This document shows positions 1 through 5,710 of a DNA stretch of 6,533 bases, piece after piece; the stretch's first letter is position 1; each line of letters begins with the position of its first letter. The stretch is taken from the NCBI GenBank assembly GCA_026706165.1, contig JAPOZF010000096.1, forward strand, positions 1 to 6,533, written 5' to 3'. Origin of the DNA: Gemmatimonadota bacterium (GTDB taxonomy: Bacteria > Latescibacterota > UBA2968 > UBA8231). The notes below the pieces were generated by a model. That model was not told the origin of the DNA. It searched no databases and saw only the letters and a list, made by a program, of their open reading frames with translations. The translations under genes and the position numbers were made by a program.

Positions 1-1041
1 TTCCAGGTGGGGGTCCAGTCGCTGCAGAATCTCGTTACGGTCGACGAAGCCTCCGCCTCCCTCTCTCACGTAGCCGACGCCGTCGTCGAGGTGCTGTTCG
101 GCGACGTGCTCGCCGGGTTGCGGGACCATCACGGCCGGGTGCCGGGCGGGGGATGCGCGGTGGTGGCCATGGGCAAGCTCGGGGCCGGGGAAATGACCTT
201 CGAGTCCGACCTGGACCTTCTCTTCGTGGCGGACGTGCCGGACGACCGGGAGCAGACGACGGGTCCCGCAGCGATCGAAGCGGGCCGCTTCTACGGGCGC
301 GCCGCCCAGCGCCTGATTGCCGCGCTGCGCAGCCGCTCGGCCTCCGGCAGGCTCTACGAGGTCGACATGCGCCTGCGGCCCTCCGGCGACAGCGGCCCCT
401 TGGTGACGACCCTCGGGGCGTTCCGGGAATACCACGCCTCCGCGGCCTGGACGTGGGAGCAGATGTCCCTGACGAGGTCCCGCGTGGTCTGCGGCGACGC
501 GGCCACGGCCGCAGCGGTCGCCGGGGAGATCAGGGGCATCCTCGTCCGCCCCCGGGACCCGGAACGGCTGCTCGAGGACGTGGCGCGGATGCGCGAGCGG
601 GTCGCCGCCGAGTACCCGCCGGGCGACCCGTTCGACCTGAAGTACGCGCGCGGCGGGCTCGTCGACCTCGAGTTCATCGCCCAGTACCTCCAGCTGCTGC
701 ACGCGCACGGGCACCCCGGGGTGCTGGCCGGCGGGACCGCGGCCTGTTTCGAGGCCCTGGCCGCAGCCGGCCTCCTGCCGGAGGGGGAGGCGCGCTTCCT
801 CGCCGCCGCGGTGCGCATGCAGCGCACCCTCCAGGCCCTGCTCAGGCTGACGTGGAACGAGGAATCCCCGGTGCGTGAGGCCCCCGAACCGCTGCGCGCA
901 AAGCTGGCGGCCGCCCTGGAGTGCGAGGGCTTCGAGGAACTTGAGGGGAAACTGAGAGGCACCCAGGAGCAGGCGTTCGACCTGTACCAGCGCTGCATCG
1001 GCCGGCCTGCGATGGGCGCGGGGAAGCAGGAGGGAGGGTGA
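1..1041 (+). CDS. glnE: Bifunctional glutamine synthetase adenylyltransferase/deadenylase, C-terminal part (5' end outside window)
   Basis: This enzyme adenylylates and deadenylylates glutamine synthetase in response to PII proteins, and so tunes nitrogen assimilation in the cytoplasm. The frame is open from base 1 with no credible start, so the gene enters from the left. About 346 codons are visible, against roughly 950-1000 residues for a full protein. They correspond to the C-terminal adenylyltransferase domain and the helical tail. The nucleotidyltransferase signature is clear: VAMGKLGAGEMTFESDLDLL (about codons 56-75), with the metal-binding DLD. It is followed by YEVDMRLRPSGDSGPLVT and, further on, DLKYARGGLVDLEFIAQYLQ. 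These segments resemble alphaproteobacterial GlnE, which is a memory-based comparison. The stop is TGA at 1039-1041. Long open frames on the opposite strand are GC-driven shadows. Confidence in identity is high. Confidence 0.95.
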   Translation, partial: FQVGVQSLQNLVTVDEASASLSHVADAVVEVLFGDVLAGLRDHHGRVPGGGCAVVAMGKLGAGEMTFESDLDLLFVADVPDDREQTTGPAAIEAGRFYGRAAQRLIAALRSRSASGRLYEVDMRLRPSGDSGPLVTTLGAFREYHASAAWTWEQMSLTRSRVVCGDAATAAAVAGEIRGILVRPRDPERLLEDVARMRERVAAEYPPGDPFDLKYARGGLVDLEFIAQYLQLLHAHGHPGVLAGGTAACFEALAAAGLLPEGEARFLAAAVRMQRTLQALLRLTWNEESPVREAPEPLRAKLAAALECEGFEELEGKLRGTQEQAFDLYQRCIGRPAMGAGKQEGG

Positions 1042-1192
1042 TGCCGCGGCGACGAGGTCCGCCTGCGCACGAGTGGAGTCGAGGAGCCGGAAAAGGATGG
1101 TGGGCAAAGCGGGGCTTTTTCCGCTGGTGGGGGGGCGGCCTCGACTGCCCGGGATGGGGCCCCTTCCAGGGAAGTCGAGGAAGGGGGCAGCA

Positions 1193-1223
1193 GCCGGCAG
1201 TCGGGGAGGACCGACTGACCGGC
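1193..1223. repeat. Strong imperfect inverted repeat (hairpin) between glnE and the PhyH gene
   Basis: The left arm GCCGGCAGTCGG (1193-1204) pairs with CCGACTG (1211-1217) and then CCGGC (1219-1223), around a six-base GGAGGA loop. The only defect is one bulged A at 1218, giving 12 base pairs. There is no T-run downstream (GGGGGACC follows), so intrinsic termination is unlikely. It could be a structured mRNA leader, a REP-like element or the 3' end of the glnE transcript. The structure is read directly from the sequence and its role is unknown. Confidence 0.55.
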
Positions 1224-1310
1224 GGGGGACCGTTGCCTCCTCACCGTTTGCACTCCGGGCGGCCGGAGGTCGCTTCACCGGGAAACCCGGAGCTGCCGGC
1301 CCCCGGGGCA

Positions 1311-1339
1311 TTGCGGCCTCTCTCTGGGCGACGGACAAT
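1311..1339 (+). promoter_or_regulatory. Weak candidate promoter for the PhyH/isochorismatase operon
   Basis: TTGCGG (1311-1316) and GACAAT (1334-1339) are separated by 17 bases, matching the sigma70 consensus at 3 of 6 and 4 of 6 positions. The ACAATTAT stretch is one of the few AT-rich spots in this spacer. It would give a leader of about 105 nt before the GTG start at 1451. This is a tentative call only. Confidence 0.25.
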
Positions 1340-1450
1340 TATCGAAGCGGGGCCCGGGGGATCCGGCAACAGGCGCCCTGAGAGGCATGGGCAAGGAGCT
1401 TTCCTGGAAATCGCAACCTTCAAAACGAACCTCGGCCGAGGAGGAAGAAC

Positions 1451-2347
1451 GTGCTGAGCGGGCAGCAGGTGCAGGAGTTCGAGCGCAACGGTTTCATCAA
1501 CGCCGGGAAGGCGCTGTCGCTCCGGGAGGTCGACGAGCTCGGGGCCGAGCTCGACCGCGTTCTCGACATCGGCCCGGACGGGTTCGCTCCGGGCGAGCCG
1601 CAGCCGGTCTCCTTCCGCGACATGGGGGACAGGTCCGGGGGGGTCAGCGAGCATCCGGTGTGGCAGATCGTCAACATCTGGGAAGCCTCCGACGCTTTCC
1701 GGCGGCTGCTGTCCCACCCGTTCCTGGTCAAGGGGGTGAGCCAGCTGACCGGCCATCCCGACCTGATGGTGTGGCACGACCAGATCCAGTACAAGCCGGC
1801 CTCGAGCGGCGGCTCGACCAAGTGGCACCAGGATGCGCCGCTGTGGCCGATCATCAAACCGATGACCCCGGTGTCGGCCTGGGTGCCGCTCGACGACGCC
1901 GACGAGGAGAACGGCTGCATGTGGATGGTCCCGGGAAGCTTCCGCTGGGGGAACCAGATCGATTTCCTGCGCACCCAGCACGGGCTGACTCAGCTCGGCG
2001 AGTTCGGCGATCTCGAGGGGTTCACGCCGCCGGCCGGGGCGGAGGTCTCCGAGGTCAGGCCGAGGCCGCTGCCGGTCATGCGCGGGGAGGTCTCCTTCCA
2101 CCACAGCCTCAACTGGCACGGGTCGCCGTTCAACCGGTCGCCGCGGCCGCGGCGGGCCATTGCCATCCACTACATGACCGGGGACGCGGTCTTCGACGCG
2201 AGCGGGCAGCACCTGATGAAGCAGTTCGTAGAGGTGGCCGACGGCGGGCGGATGAGCGCGGCGGGCCCCCATTTCCCGGAGGTCTGCAGGGCGGGGGAAC
2301 CGGTGCCGGTCACCGCGCCCGCGGCTGCTGGAGGAGGCCTGAAATGA
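1451..2347 (+). CDS. Phytanoyl-CoA dioxygenase (PhyH) family Fe(II)/2-oxoglutarate-dependent oxygenase
   Basis: A 298-residue protein of the PhyH family: cytoplasmic non-haem iron oxygenases that couple 2-oxoglutarate decarboxylation to hydroxylation of a small-molecule substrate. The metal ligands are visible. The HxD pair is H126 and D128 in KWHQDAPLW, and the distal His is H223 in SLNWHGSPFNRS. Arg234/235 in PRRAIAIHY is the likely 2-oxoglutarate anchor. The double-stranded beta-helix core spans about residues 105-245, preceded by the helical start LSGQQVQEFERNGF typical of the family. The start is GTG at 1451, with a purine-rich GAGGAAGAA just upstream; the first residues match the usual family start. 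The stop overlaps the next gene by four bases (ATGA), so the two are cotranscribed and probably translationally coupled. The substrate cannot be told from sequence; phytanoyl-CoA itself is unlikely given how broad the family is. Confidence 0.9.
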   Translation: MLSGQQVQEFERNGFINAGKALSLREVDELGAELDRVLDIGPDGFAPGEPQPVSFRDMGDRSGGVSEHPVWQIVNIWEASDAFRRLLSHPFLVKGVSQLTGHPDLMVWHDQIQYKPASSGGSTKWHQDAPLWPIIKPMTPVSAWVPLDDADEENGCMWMVPGSFRWGNQIDFLRTQHGLTQLGEFGDLEGFTPPAGAEVSEVRPRPLPVMRGEVSFHHSLNWHGSPFNRSPRPRRAIAIHYMTGDAVFDASGQHLMKQFVEVADGGRMSAAGPHFPEVCRAGEPVPVTAPAAAGGGLK

Positions 2348-3117
2348 GCAAGCTTCGCCTGAATCTGCGGCAGCAGCGGCTCGGGCAGGACGGGGGCCGC
2401 GCCCGCTGGGAGGTGGTCGCAACCGAGGTCGAGTACGACTGCGCGGAGACCGCGCTGCTGCTGTGCGACGTCTGGAACAAGCACTGGAGCCGCGGCGCCT
2501 CCGAACGGGTCGACGCCATGGTGCCGCGCATGAACGAGGTGGCCGCGGCGGCGCGCGCTTCCGGGGTGCAGATCGTGCACGCCCCTTCGAGCACCATGGA
2601 GTTCTACGCAGGAACCCCTGCCCGGCAGCGCGTCCTCGACACGGAGCCGGTCGCCCCGCCCCCCGACCTCGAGCGGGTGGATCAGCCGCAGCCGGTCGAC
2701 TCCAGCGACGGGGGCTCGGACACGAAGGAGATCGACCGGCGCTACCACGACCCCGACCGGGACGGCACCGCCTGGACGCGGCAGCACCCCGGCATCGACA
2801 TCGACGACGGCGCCGACCTCGTGAGCGACGACGGCAGGCAGGTGTTCAGCTGCATGCACCACCGCGGGATCGGCAACCTGCTGATCGTGGGGGTGCACAC
2901 CAACATGTGCGTCCTCAACCGCAGCTTCGCGATCAAGCAGATGGTGCGCTGGGGGAAGAACGTCGTCCTGGTCCGCGACCTGACCGACGCGATGTACGAC
3001 CCGGCGATGCCCCCCTACGTCAGCCACGACGAGGGCACGCGGCTTGTGGTCGAGTACATCGAGAAGTTCTGGTGCCCGACGGTGCTGAGCGGAGAGATTC
3101 TGGCTTCCTGCAGGTAG
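2344..3117 (+). CDS. Isochorismatase-like cysteine hydrolase with an atypical active site
   Basis: A 257-residue protein of the isochorismatase-like (cysteine hydrolase) fold, which includes nicotinamidases, ureidoacrylate amidases and other amide hydrolases. The fold markers are the catalytic Asp in LLLCDVWNKHW (D42) and the nucleophile Cys in GVHTNMCVLNRSF (C189). The C-terminal stretch contains VVLVRDLTDAMYDP and then EYIEKFWCPTVLS. The catalytic Lys normally found about 35 residues before the Cys is not apparent: that region reads DLVSDDGRQVFSCMHHRGIGN and has no Lys. An extra segment at about residues 85-150 (rich in Asp, Pro and Arg) lies between the Asp and Cys motifs. As far as I recall, a GVHTNMCV/DLTDxMY subfamily is common in planctomycete-type genomes beside other catabolic genes, but its chemistry is undefined. 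The ATG at 2344 overlaps the PhyH stop (ATGA), so the two probably act on one substrate. The same frame stays open back to 1387, but that part is the shadow of the PhyH gene. Confidence 0.88.
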   Translation: MSKLRLNLRQQRLGQDGGRARWEVVATEVEYDCAETALLLCDVWNKHWSRGASERVDAMVPRMNEVAAAARASGVQIVHAPSSTMEFYAGTPARQRVLDTEPVAPPPDLERVDQPQPVDSSDGGSDTKEIDRRYHDPDRDGTAWTRQHPGIDIDDGADLVSDDGRQVFSCMHHRGIGNLLIVGVHTNMCVLNRSFAIKQMVRWGKNVVLVRDLTDAMYDPAMPPYVSHDEGTRLVVEYIEKFWCPTVLSGEILASCR

Positions 3118-3126
3118 CGATTTTTT
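3103..3126 (+). terminator. Possible weak intrinsic terminator at the end of the isochorismatase-like gene
   Basis: GCTTCC-TGCA-GGTAGC (3103-3118) forms a short stem with one T-T mismatch and spans the TAG stop. It is followed two bases later by six Ts (3121-3126). The stem is short, so this is tentative, but the T-run is unusual in such GC-rich DNA. Confidence 0.3.
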
Positions 3127-3206
3127 ACTGGGTTCCTCGGATAGCGCCAGCGCAGGGAGGTGATTTCCACTCGGTTGAACCAGATTCCCTTGTCTAATCT
3201 GATGAT

Positions 3207-3235
3207 TTGACAGCAATATAAAATGATGCTAATAT
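3207..3235 (+). promoter_or_regulatory. Consensus sigma70-type promoter of the vapB/vapC pair
   Basis: TTGACA (3207-3212), a 17-base spacer and TAATAT (3230-3235) give a full match in the -35 box and 5 of 6 in the -10 box. Transcription would start at about 3241-3243, that is at or next to the antitoxin ATG at 3243, so the mRNA is predicted to be leaderless. In agreement, no Shine-Dalgarno sequence precedes that ATG. Confidence 0.75.
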
Positions 3236-3238
3236 TGC
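3213..3238. promoter_or_regulatory. Inverted repeat inside the vapB/vapC promoter, likely antitoxin operator
   Basis: GCAATAT (3213-3219) and ATATTGC (3232-3238) are perfect 7-base inverted copies, 12 bases apart (19 bp, about two helical turns, centre to centre). The left arm lies in the spacer right after the -35 box and the right arm covers the -10 box. This is where a ribbon-helix-helix antitoxin would bind to repress its own operon. The repeat is seen directly; the binding is inferred from the usual autoregulation of such modules. Confidence 0.6.
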
Positions 3239-3242
3239 AAAA

Positions 3243-3521
3243 ATGAGAACTACAGTCACACTGGATGCAGATGTCGAGCAGCGCCTGAGGGAGGCGATGC
3301 GCAGGCAGGGCAAGGGGTTCAAGGAGACCCTGAACGATGCCCTGCGCCGGGGTCTGGGTCCGGCAGGACCGGAATCGGCGGCCCGGCAGTTCGTGGTGGA
3401 GTCGCGTCCGCTTCGCCTGCGAACCGGACTGGATCCTGCCCGTCTGCGCGAGCTGGACGACGATCTGGAAATCGCCGAGTTCCTCCGCAAGACCGCGCTG
3501 CTGCAGGAACGCCGGGGATGA
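3243..3521 (+). CDS. vapB: VapB-type ribbon-helix-helix antitoxin
   Basis: A 92-residue antitoxin, predicted to bind and neutralise the downstream PIN toxin and to repress the shared promoter. The N-terminus, MRTTVTLDADVEQRLREAMR, followed by a second helix with FKETLNDALRRGL, is the ribbon-helix-helix DNA-binding fold (about residues 2-39): a short beta strand with alternating residues, then two helices. Residues 45-92 are acidic and Arg-rich (LRELDDDLEIAEFLRK) and would wrap around the toxin. The ATG at 3243 lacks a ribosome-binding site but sits at the predicted transcription start, so leaderless initiation is likely. Its stop overlaps the toxin start (ATGA, 3518-3521), a normal coupling for these pairs. 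The symbol is generic; the exact antitoxin family was not checked. Confidence 0.85.
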   Translation: MRTTVTLDADVEQRLREAMRRQGKGFKETLNDALRRGLGPAGPESAARQFVVESRPLRLRTGLDPARLRELDDDLEIAEFLRKTALLQERRG

Positions 3522-3946
3522 TCATTCCCGACGCAAACCTGCTGCTGTACGCCTACGACGAGGAGAGCGCGTTTCACCTTCGCGCCAAATCGTGGTGGAG
3601 CACCTGCCTTTCCGGGTCGGAGCCGGTCGGGCTCGTGGCCGTGGTCCTGTTCGCCTTCATACGAATCGGAACCAGCCCCAAGGTGTTCGAGACACCTCTT
3701 TCCATTTCGGAAGCGGCCAACCACGTCAAGGGGTGGCTGGATTCGCCCTCCACGGAACTCTTGGCGGTAACGCGCGCCGATGTCGACCAAGCCCTGGCGT
3801 GGCTGAACGAAGCCGGTTCAGGCGGCAACCTGACCACCGATGCTCAGATCGCCGCGGTCGCCAGGAGGTGCCGTGCGCGCGTCCACACCGCGGATACGGA
3901 CTTTGCCCGCTTCCCGGGCATTCGCTGGAAGAATCCCCTTCTCTAA
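3518..3946 (+). CDS. vapC: VapC-type PIN-domain ribonuclease toxin
   Basis: A 142-residue PIN-domain toxin. The family cleaves specific RNAs, often initiator tRNA or 23S rRNA, in a Mg2+-dependent way. The acidic residues are D5 in MIIPDANLLLYAYDE, D108 in GNLTTDAQIAA and D126/D128 in VHTADTDFARFPG. The ending, FARFPGIRWKNPLL, and the central FAFIRIGTSPKVFETPLS match the PIN subfamily first catalogued in Mycobacterium tuberculosis (recalled as TIGR00028). In that subfamily the Glu that most VapC proteins carry near residue 43 is replaced by a hydrophobic residue, as here (AVVLFAFIR). Length is normal and there are no interruptions, so the gene looks intact. It is translationally coupled to the antitoxin by the 4-base overlap. 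Confidence 0.9.
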   Translation: MIIPDANLLLYAYDEESAFHLRAKSWWSTCLSGSEPVGLVAVVLFAFIRIGTSPKVFETPLSISEAANHVKGWLDSPSTELLAVTRADVDQALAWLNEAGSGGNLTTDAQIAAVARRCRARVHTADTDFARFPGIRWKNPLL

Positions 3947-4248
3947 CTCGAGCCGGGATCTCCTCTTCAGGAAAATCCGGTCAGGTCATCGACTCGATGA
4001 CGGAGGGTCGCTTCCACCAGCCGGTCCTCGATGTAGGCCGCGACGACGGTGACCGCGGGACAGCGCCCGCTTCAGGTGCAGGCCGGTCTCGCTCAGTACC
4101 TCTCCTCCCAAGAAACAGGACCCGGAATCCGGGGTTGAGTTGGAGCACTTGGGCACTCGGTCCGGAACCAGCCGCAGTAGTGGCTACCCTCTTGTGCAAG
4201 TGCACGGAAAGGCACCATATTCATCAGGCCACTCAGGAGAAAACTCCC
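3947..4248. other. Intergenic stretch without a clear intact gene
   Basis: About 300 bases lie between vapC and the aspartic protease gene. No + strand frame gives a convincing protein. On the minus strand there is a possible decayed coding remnant (see 3967-4096). The last 40 bases are the leader of the protease gene, with AGGAGA at 4235-4240. I saw no strong promoter or terminator. Confidence 0.5.
3967..4096 (-). pseudogene. Possible frameshifted coding remnant, family unknown
   Basis: Read on the minus strand, one frame gives LSETGLHLKRALSRG and a second frame continues directly with TVVAAYIEDRLVEATLRHRV, then a short tail to a TGA at 3967-3969. The second piece has the heptad-like helical look of real protein, and the switch between frames falls near 4050. 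Joined, it vaguely recalls helical proteins with an 'AAAYIEDRL' pattern such as MltR-like regulators, but the match is too short to assign. It may be chance in GC-rich DNA. Confidence 0.2.
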
Positions 4249-4626
4249 ATGGGCGCGACCTACGTTGACGTAACGATCCGCAATCCCGCGAACCCGCAAC
4301 GAAGTTGGACTGGCAAATTCCTGGTCGATACCGGCGCATTTGACTCGCTCGTGCCGAGGTCGCACCTCGAAGAAATCGGACTCAAACCGAGGGGCCGCCG
4401 GGAGTACGTACTTGCGGACGGAAAACCCGTCTCCTTGGACATAACCATCGCCGAGATCGAGTTCGAGGGAGAAGTCGTCGGTGGGACCATCGTGTATGGG
4501 GACGATGGCGCCGAGCCGCTGCTCGGCGTTACGGCATTGGAATCGGGCGGATTCGAGGTTGATCCGCGCAATGAGGAGTTGAAGCGGCTGCCGGCGGTTC
4601 TGTTGAAGGGGTGCGGAACCAACTAG
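4249..4626 (+). CDS. Retropepsin-like (clan AA) aspartic protease, small single-domain
   Basis: A 125-residue protein with the retroviral-type aspartic protease fold. The catalytic motif is LVDTGAFDSLVP (D27-T28-G29), preceded by the strand WTGKFL. The later LADGKPVSLDITIAEIEFEG and the end LLGVTALESGGFEVDPRNEELKR fit the bacterial 'clan AA aspartic protease' family. Such proteins act as homodimers, since each chain brings one DTG. No signal peptide or membrane segment is seen, so a cytoplasmic location is likely. The start at 4249 is supported by AGGAGA (4235-4240) eight bases upstream and by the match of the N-terminus to the family; the frame stays open much further upstream, but that part is a shadow of vapC. 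The substrate is unknown. It stands alone between a toxin-antitoxin pair and the cas genes, with its stop abutting a gene relic. Confidence 0.8.
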   Translation: MGATYVDVTIRNPANPQRSWTGKFLVDTGAFDSLVPRSHLEEIGLKPRGRREYVLADGKPVSLDITIAEIEFEGEVVGGTIVYGDDGAEPLLGVTALESGGFEVDPRNEELKRLPAVLLKGCGTN

Positions 4627-4639
4627 CCCGGCTGGGGGT

Positions 4640-4744
4640 GCAGTAAATGCGGAAGGGCTCCGGGACTGCCTGAGAATATCGGTCGGCACGGACGGGGAAA
4701 CCGACCGGCTCCTGCGCGAACTGACCGCAAAACGCATCGATTTC
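4640..4744 (+). pseudogene. C-terminal relic of a histidinol-phosphate aminotransferase
   Basis: This frame reads VNAEGLRDCLRISVGTD, then GETDRLLRELTAKRIDF. It matches the C-terminal end of HisC-type fold-I PLP aminotransferases (typically ...GLPDxLRISVGTPEENDRLLxAL...). The Arg in LRIS is the conserved residue that contacts the substrate carboxylate in that fold. Only about 35 residues remain of a roughly 360-residue enzyme; there is no lysine-PLP domain, no start, and no stop where HisC should end. The similarity begins just after the protease stop, and the frame then runs out of frame into cas6. It is a leftover from a deletion or insertion, not a working gene. The related Cobalamin-biosynthesis CobD/HisC-like aminotransferases are an alternative source. 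Confidence 0.6.
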
Positions 4745-4772
4745 CAACCTTCACTACAAGGGATCCCCAACC

Positions 4773-5417
4773 TTGAACCCGATACTGGACATCCTGTTTC
4801 GCGCCATTGGTACGGAAGTTCCCTCAGACCACGGCTACGCCCTGTACGCCGCGCTTTCCCGCATTCTGGAAACCGAAGAGGACCAGTGGATGCACGGCAA
4901 TCCCCACATCGGCCTTCACACCCTGCGCGGGGAGCGTCTGGGGAACGGCAGGATACTGATTGGCCCCAACGCCCGTATTGGCCTGCGCATGCCATCCGAT
5001 CTGTTGCCTCGCGCCCTGAAGCTGGCCGGAAAGAGCCTCGACCTGGACGGGTGCAGGCTGCGTGTCGGTGTCAGCGAGACGAGGGCACTGATTCCGGCAG
5101 CTACCTTGCACTGCCGGATTGCCACCACCAAGAACGGCGACGATCCGGCCCGCTTCGATGCCGAAATCACCCGTCAGACCGCTGCCCTCGGTATCCAGGG
5201 CAAAGTCTTCCGCGTGCCAAAAGATGCCAGGGGAAGTGATGGCCGCGATCCGAGCCGCCGCATTTTCCGCGTCAAAAACAAGCGCATCGTCGGCTACTCA
5301 GTGCTGGCGACGGAACTTACCGATAGGGAATCTATCCTGTTGCAGGAGTGTGGCTTAGGCGGAAGGCGGCGGATGGGCTGTGGAGTTTTTGTGCCGGTGG
5401 GGGCATCTGGCCATTGA
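4773..5417 (+). CDS. cas6: CRISPR-associated endoribonuclease Cas6, type I-MYXAN (Cmx6) family
   Basis: A 214-residue Cas6 that would cut the CRISPR precursor RNA within its repeats and stay on the repeat hairpin. Diagnostic segments, recalled from the type I-MYXAN Cas6 family, are GTEVPSDHGYALYAALSR near the N-terminus (H20 is a candidate catalytic His), LHTLRG and LRMPSDLLPRALKLAGKSL in the middle, and ESILLQECGLGGRRRMGCGVF at the end. That end is the Cas6 glycine-rich loop. The best start is TTG at 4773, which fits the family N-terminus; AAGGGA (4758-4763) lies about nine bases upstream. The frame is open back to 4725 but has no better start codon. Length is normal for the family. It lies upstream of cas3 in the same orientation, separated by about 400 bases holding a transposase relic and two repeats. 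No clear promoter was found upstream. Confidence 0.88.
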   Translation: MNPILDILFRAIGTEVPSDHGYALYAALSRILETEEDQWMHGNPHIGLHTLRGERLGNGRILIGPNARIGLRMPSDLLPRALKLAGKSLDLDGCRLRVGVSETRALIPAATLHCRIATTKNGDDPARFDAEITRQTAALGIQGKVFRVPKDARGSDGRDPSRRIFRVKNKRIVGYSVLATELTDRESILLQECGLGGRRRMGCGVFVPVGASGH

Positions 5418-5518
5418 AGATGATCTGGGCATTCCTTGCCCTTTATTCAGAAATGGTGTAGGTTTCCTAGGTAGTTTAGAAATTCGGCATAGAAATTTTT
5501 CCACGAAAGGGAGAACAG
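5418..5518. other. AT-rich spacer after cas6
   Basis: This stretch is noticeably more AT-rich than its surroundings. It carries a direct repeat TAGAAATT (5477-5484 and 5490-5497) and a CCTAGG palindrome (5465-5470), then a good Shine-Dalgarno AGGGAG (5508-5513) before the ATG at 5519. A promoter here is plausible but no pair of boxes is convincing. Confidence 0.4.
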
Positions 5519-5692
5519 ATGAGCACATCTTTCGATGAAGTCAGAATCATCCGTTCAAAAAGGCGGATCTGTTTTGAAGAGCAACAGGAGCAAATCATCC
5601 TGGAGCTCTGTCAACGACCTCCACAGAGCAAAGCAGATGGTAGAGTCACACAGGACAATACTCCGCCAACTGTTCTACAAGTGGTTGCAGGT
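5519..5692 (+). pseudogene. Frameshifted relic of an IS3-type transposase OrfA (helix-turn-helix)
   Basis: From ATG 5519 (Shine-Dalgarno AGGGAG five bases upstream) one frame reads SKRRICFEEQQEQIILEL. The next frame continues VNDLHRAKQMVESHRT, then ILRQLFYKWLQ. Joined at about 5609-5612, where one extra T would explain the shift, this follows the IS3-family OrfA/HTH transposase pattern of the type KRRRFSEEFKEQIVLELL followed by SAAQICREHQISRQLLYRW. The match includes the LFYKW hallmark. In the first frame alone the product would be 64 residues (5519-5713). There is no OrfB (DDE) part, so the element cannot move. Alternatively the 64-residue frame is a small expressed protein, since its ribosome-binding site is good. 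The family call rests on remembered consensus, not on a search. Confidence 0.5.
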
Positions 5693-5710
5693 CTCCTCGA
5701 AAGCGGGAAT

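Larger units (their letters stand above)
1042..1450. other. GC-rich intergenic region with several hairpins, no convincing gene
   Basis: About 400 bases separate glnE from the PhyH gene. Open frames cross it, but their translations are rich in Gly, Pro and Arg without any recognisable pattern, so I call none of them a gene. It contains an interrupted inverted repeat CGGAAAA/TTTTCCG (1088-1094 and 1117-1123), a long hairpin (1193-1223), a 6-bp perfect stem CTCCGG/CCGGAG with loop GCGG (1253-1268), and CCGGG-AAA-CCCGG (1278-1290). None is followed by a T-run, so none is a standard intrinsic terminator. A weak promoter candidate lies at 1311-1339. Confidence 0.6.

Noticed and set aside
354..1253. 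Long minus-strand open frame antisense to glnE
   Set aside because: Its translation is dominated by Ser, Arg, Pro and Ala with no family pattern, as expected for the complement of a GC-rich gene, and glnE on the + strand is certain.
1038..1457. 139-codon + frame starting at the glnE stop
   Set aside because: It has a suitable overlap with glnE, but the product is Gly/Arg/Pro/Trp-rich with no recognisable pattern, and the region is full of hairpins.
1387..2343. Extension of the isochorismatase-like frame back to 1387
   Set aside because: The upstream part is an Arg/Gly/Ala-rich shadow of PhyH; the ATG at 2344 in the ATGA overlap is the natural start.
1241..2422. 393-codon minus-strand open frame opposite the PhyH gene
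   Set aside because: Its Arg/Pro/His-rich translation is the mirror of PhyH codon use; the catalytic motifs lie on the + strand.
2170..3216. 348-codon minus-strand open frame opposite the isochorismatase-like gene
   Set aside because: It is a low-complexity Val/His/Ala/Arg shadow, and the + strand gene has clear fold motifs.
3337..4248. Extension of the aspartic protease frame upstream through vapB and vapC
   Set aside because: That stretch is out of frame with clear vapB and vapC genes; the ATG at 4249 has a good ribosome-binding site.
4093..4995. 300-codon minus-strand frame opposite the protease and the start of cas6
   Set aside because: It contains no family pattern and overlaps two well-supported + strand genes.
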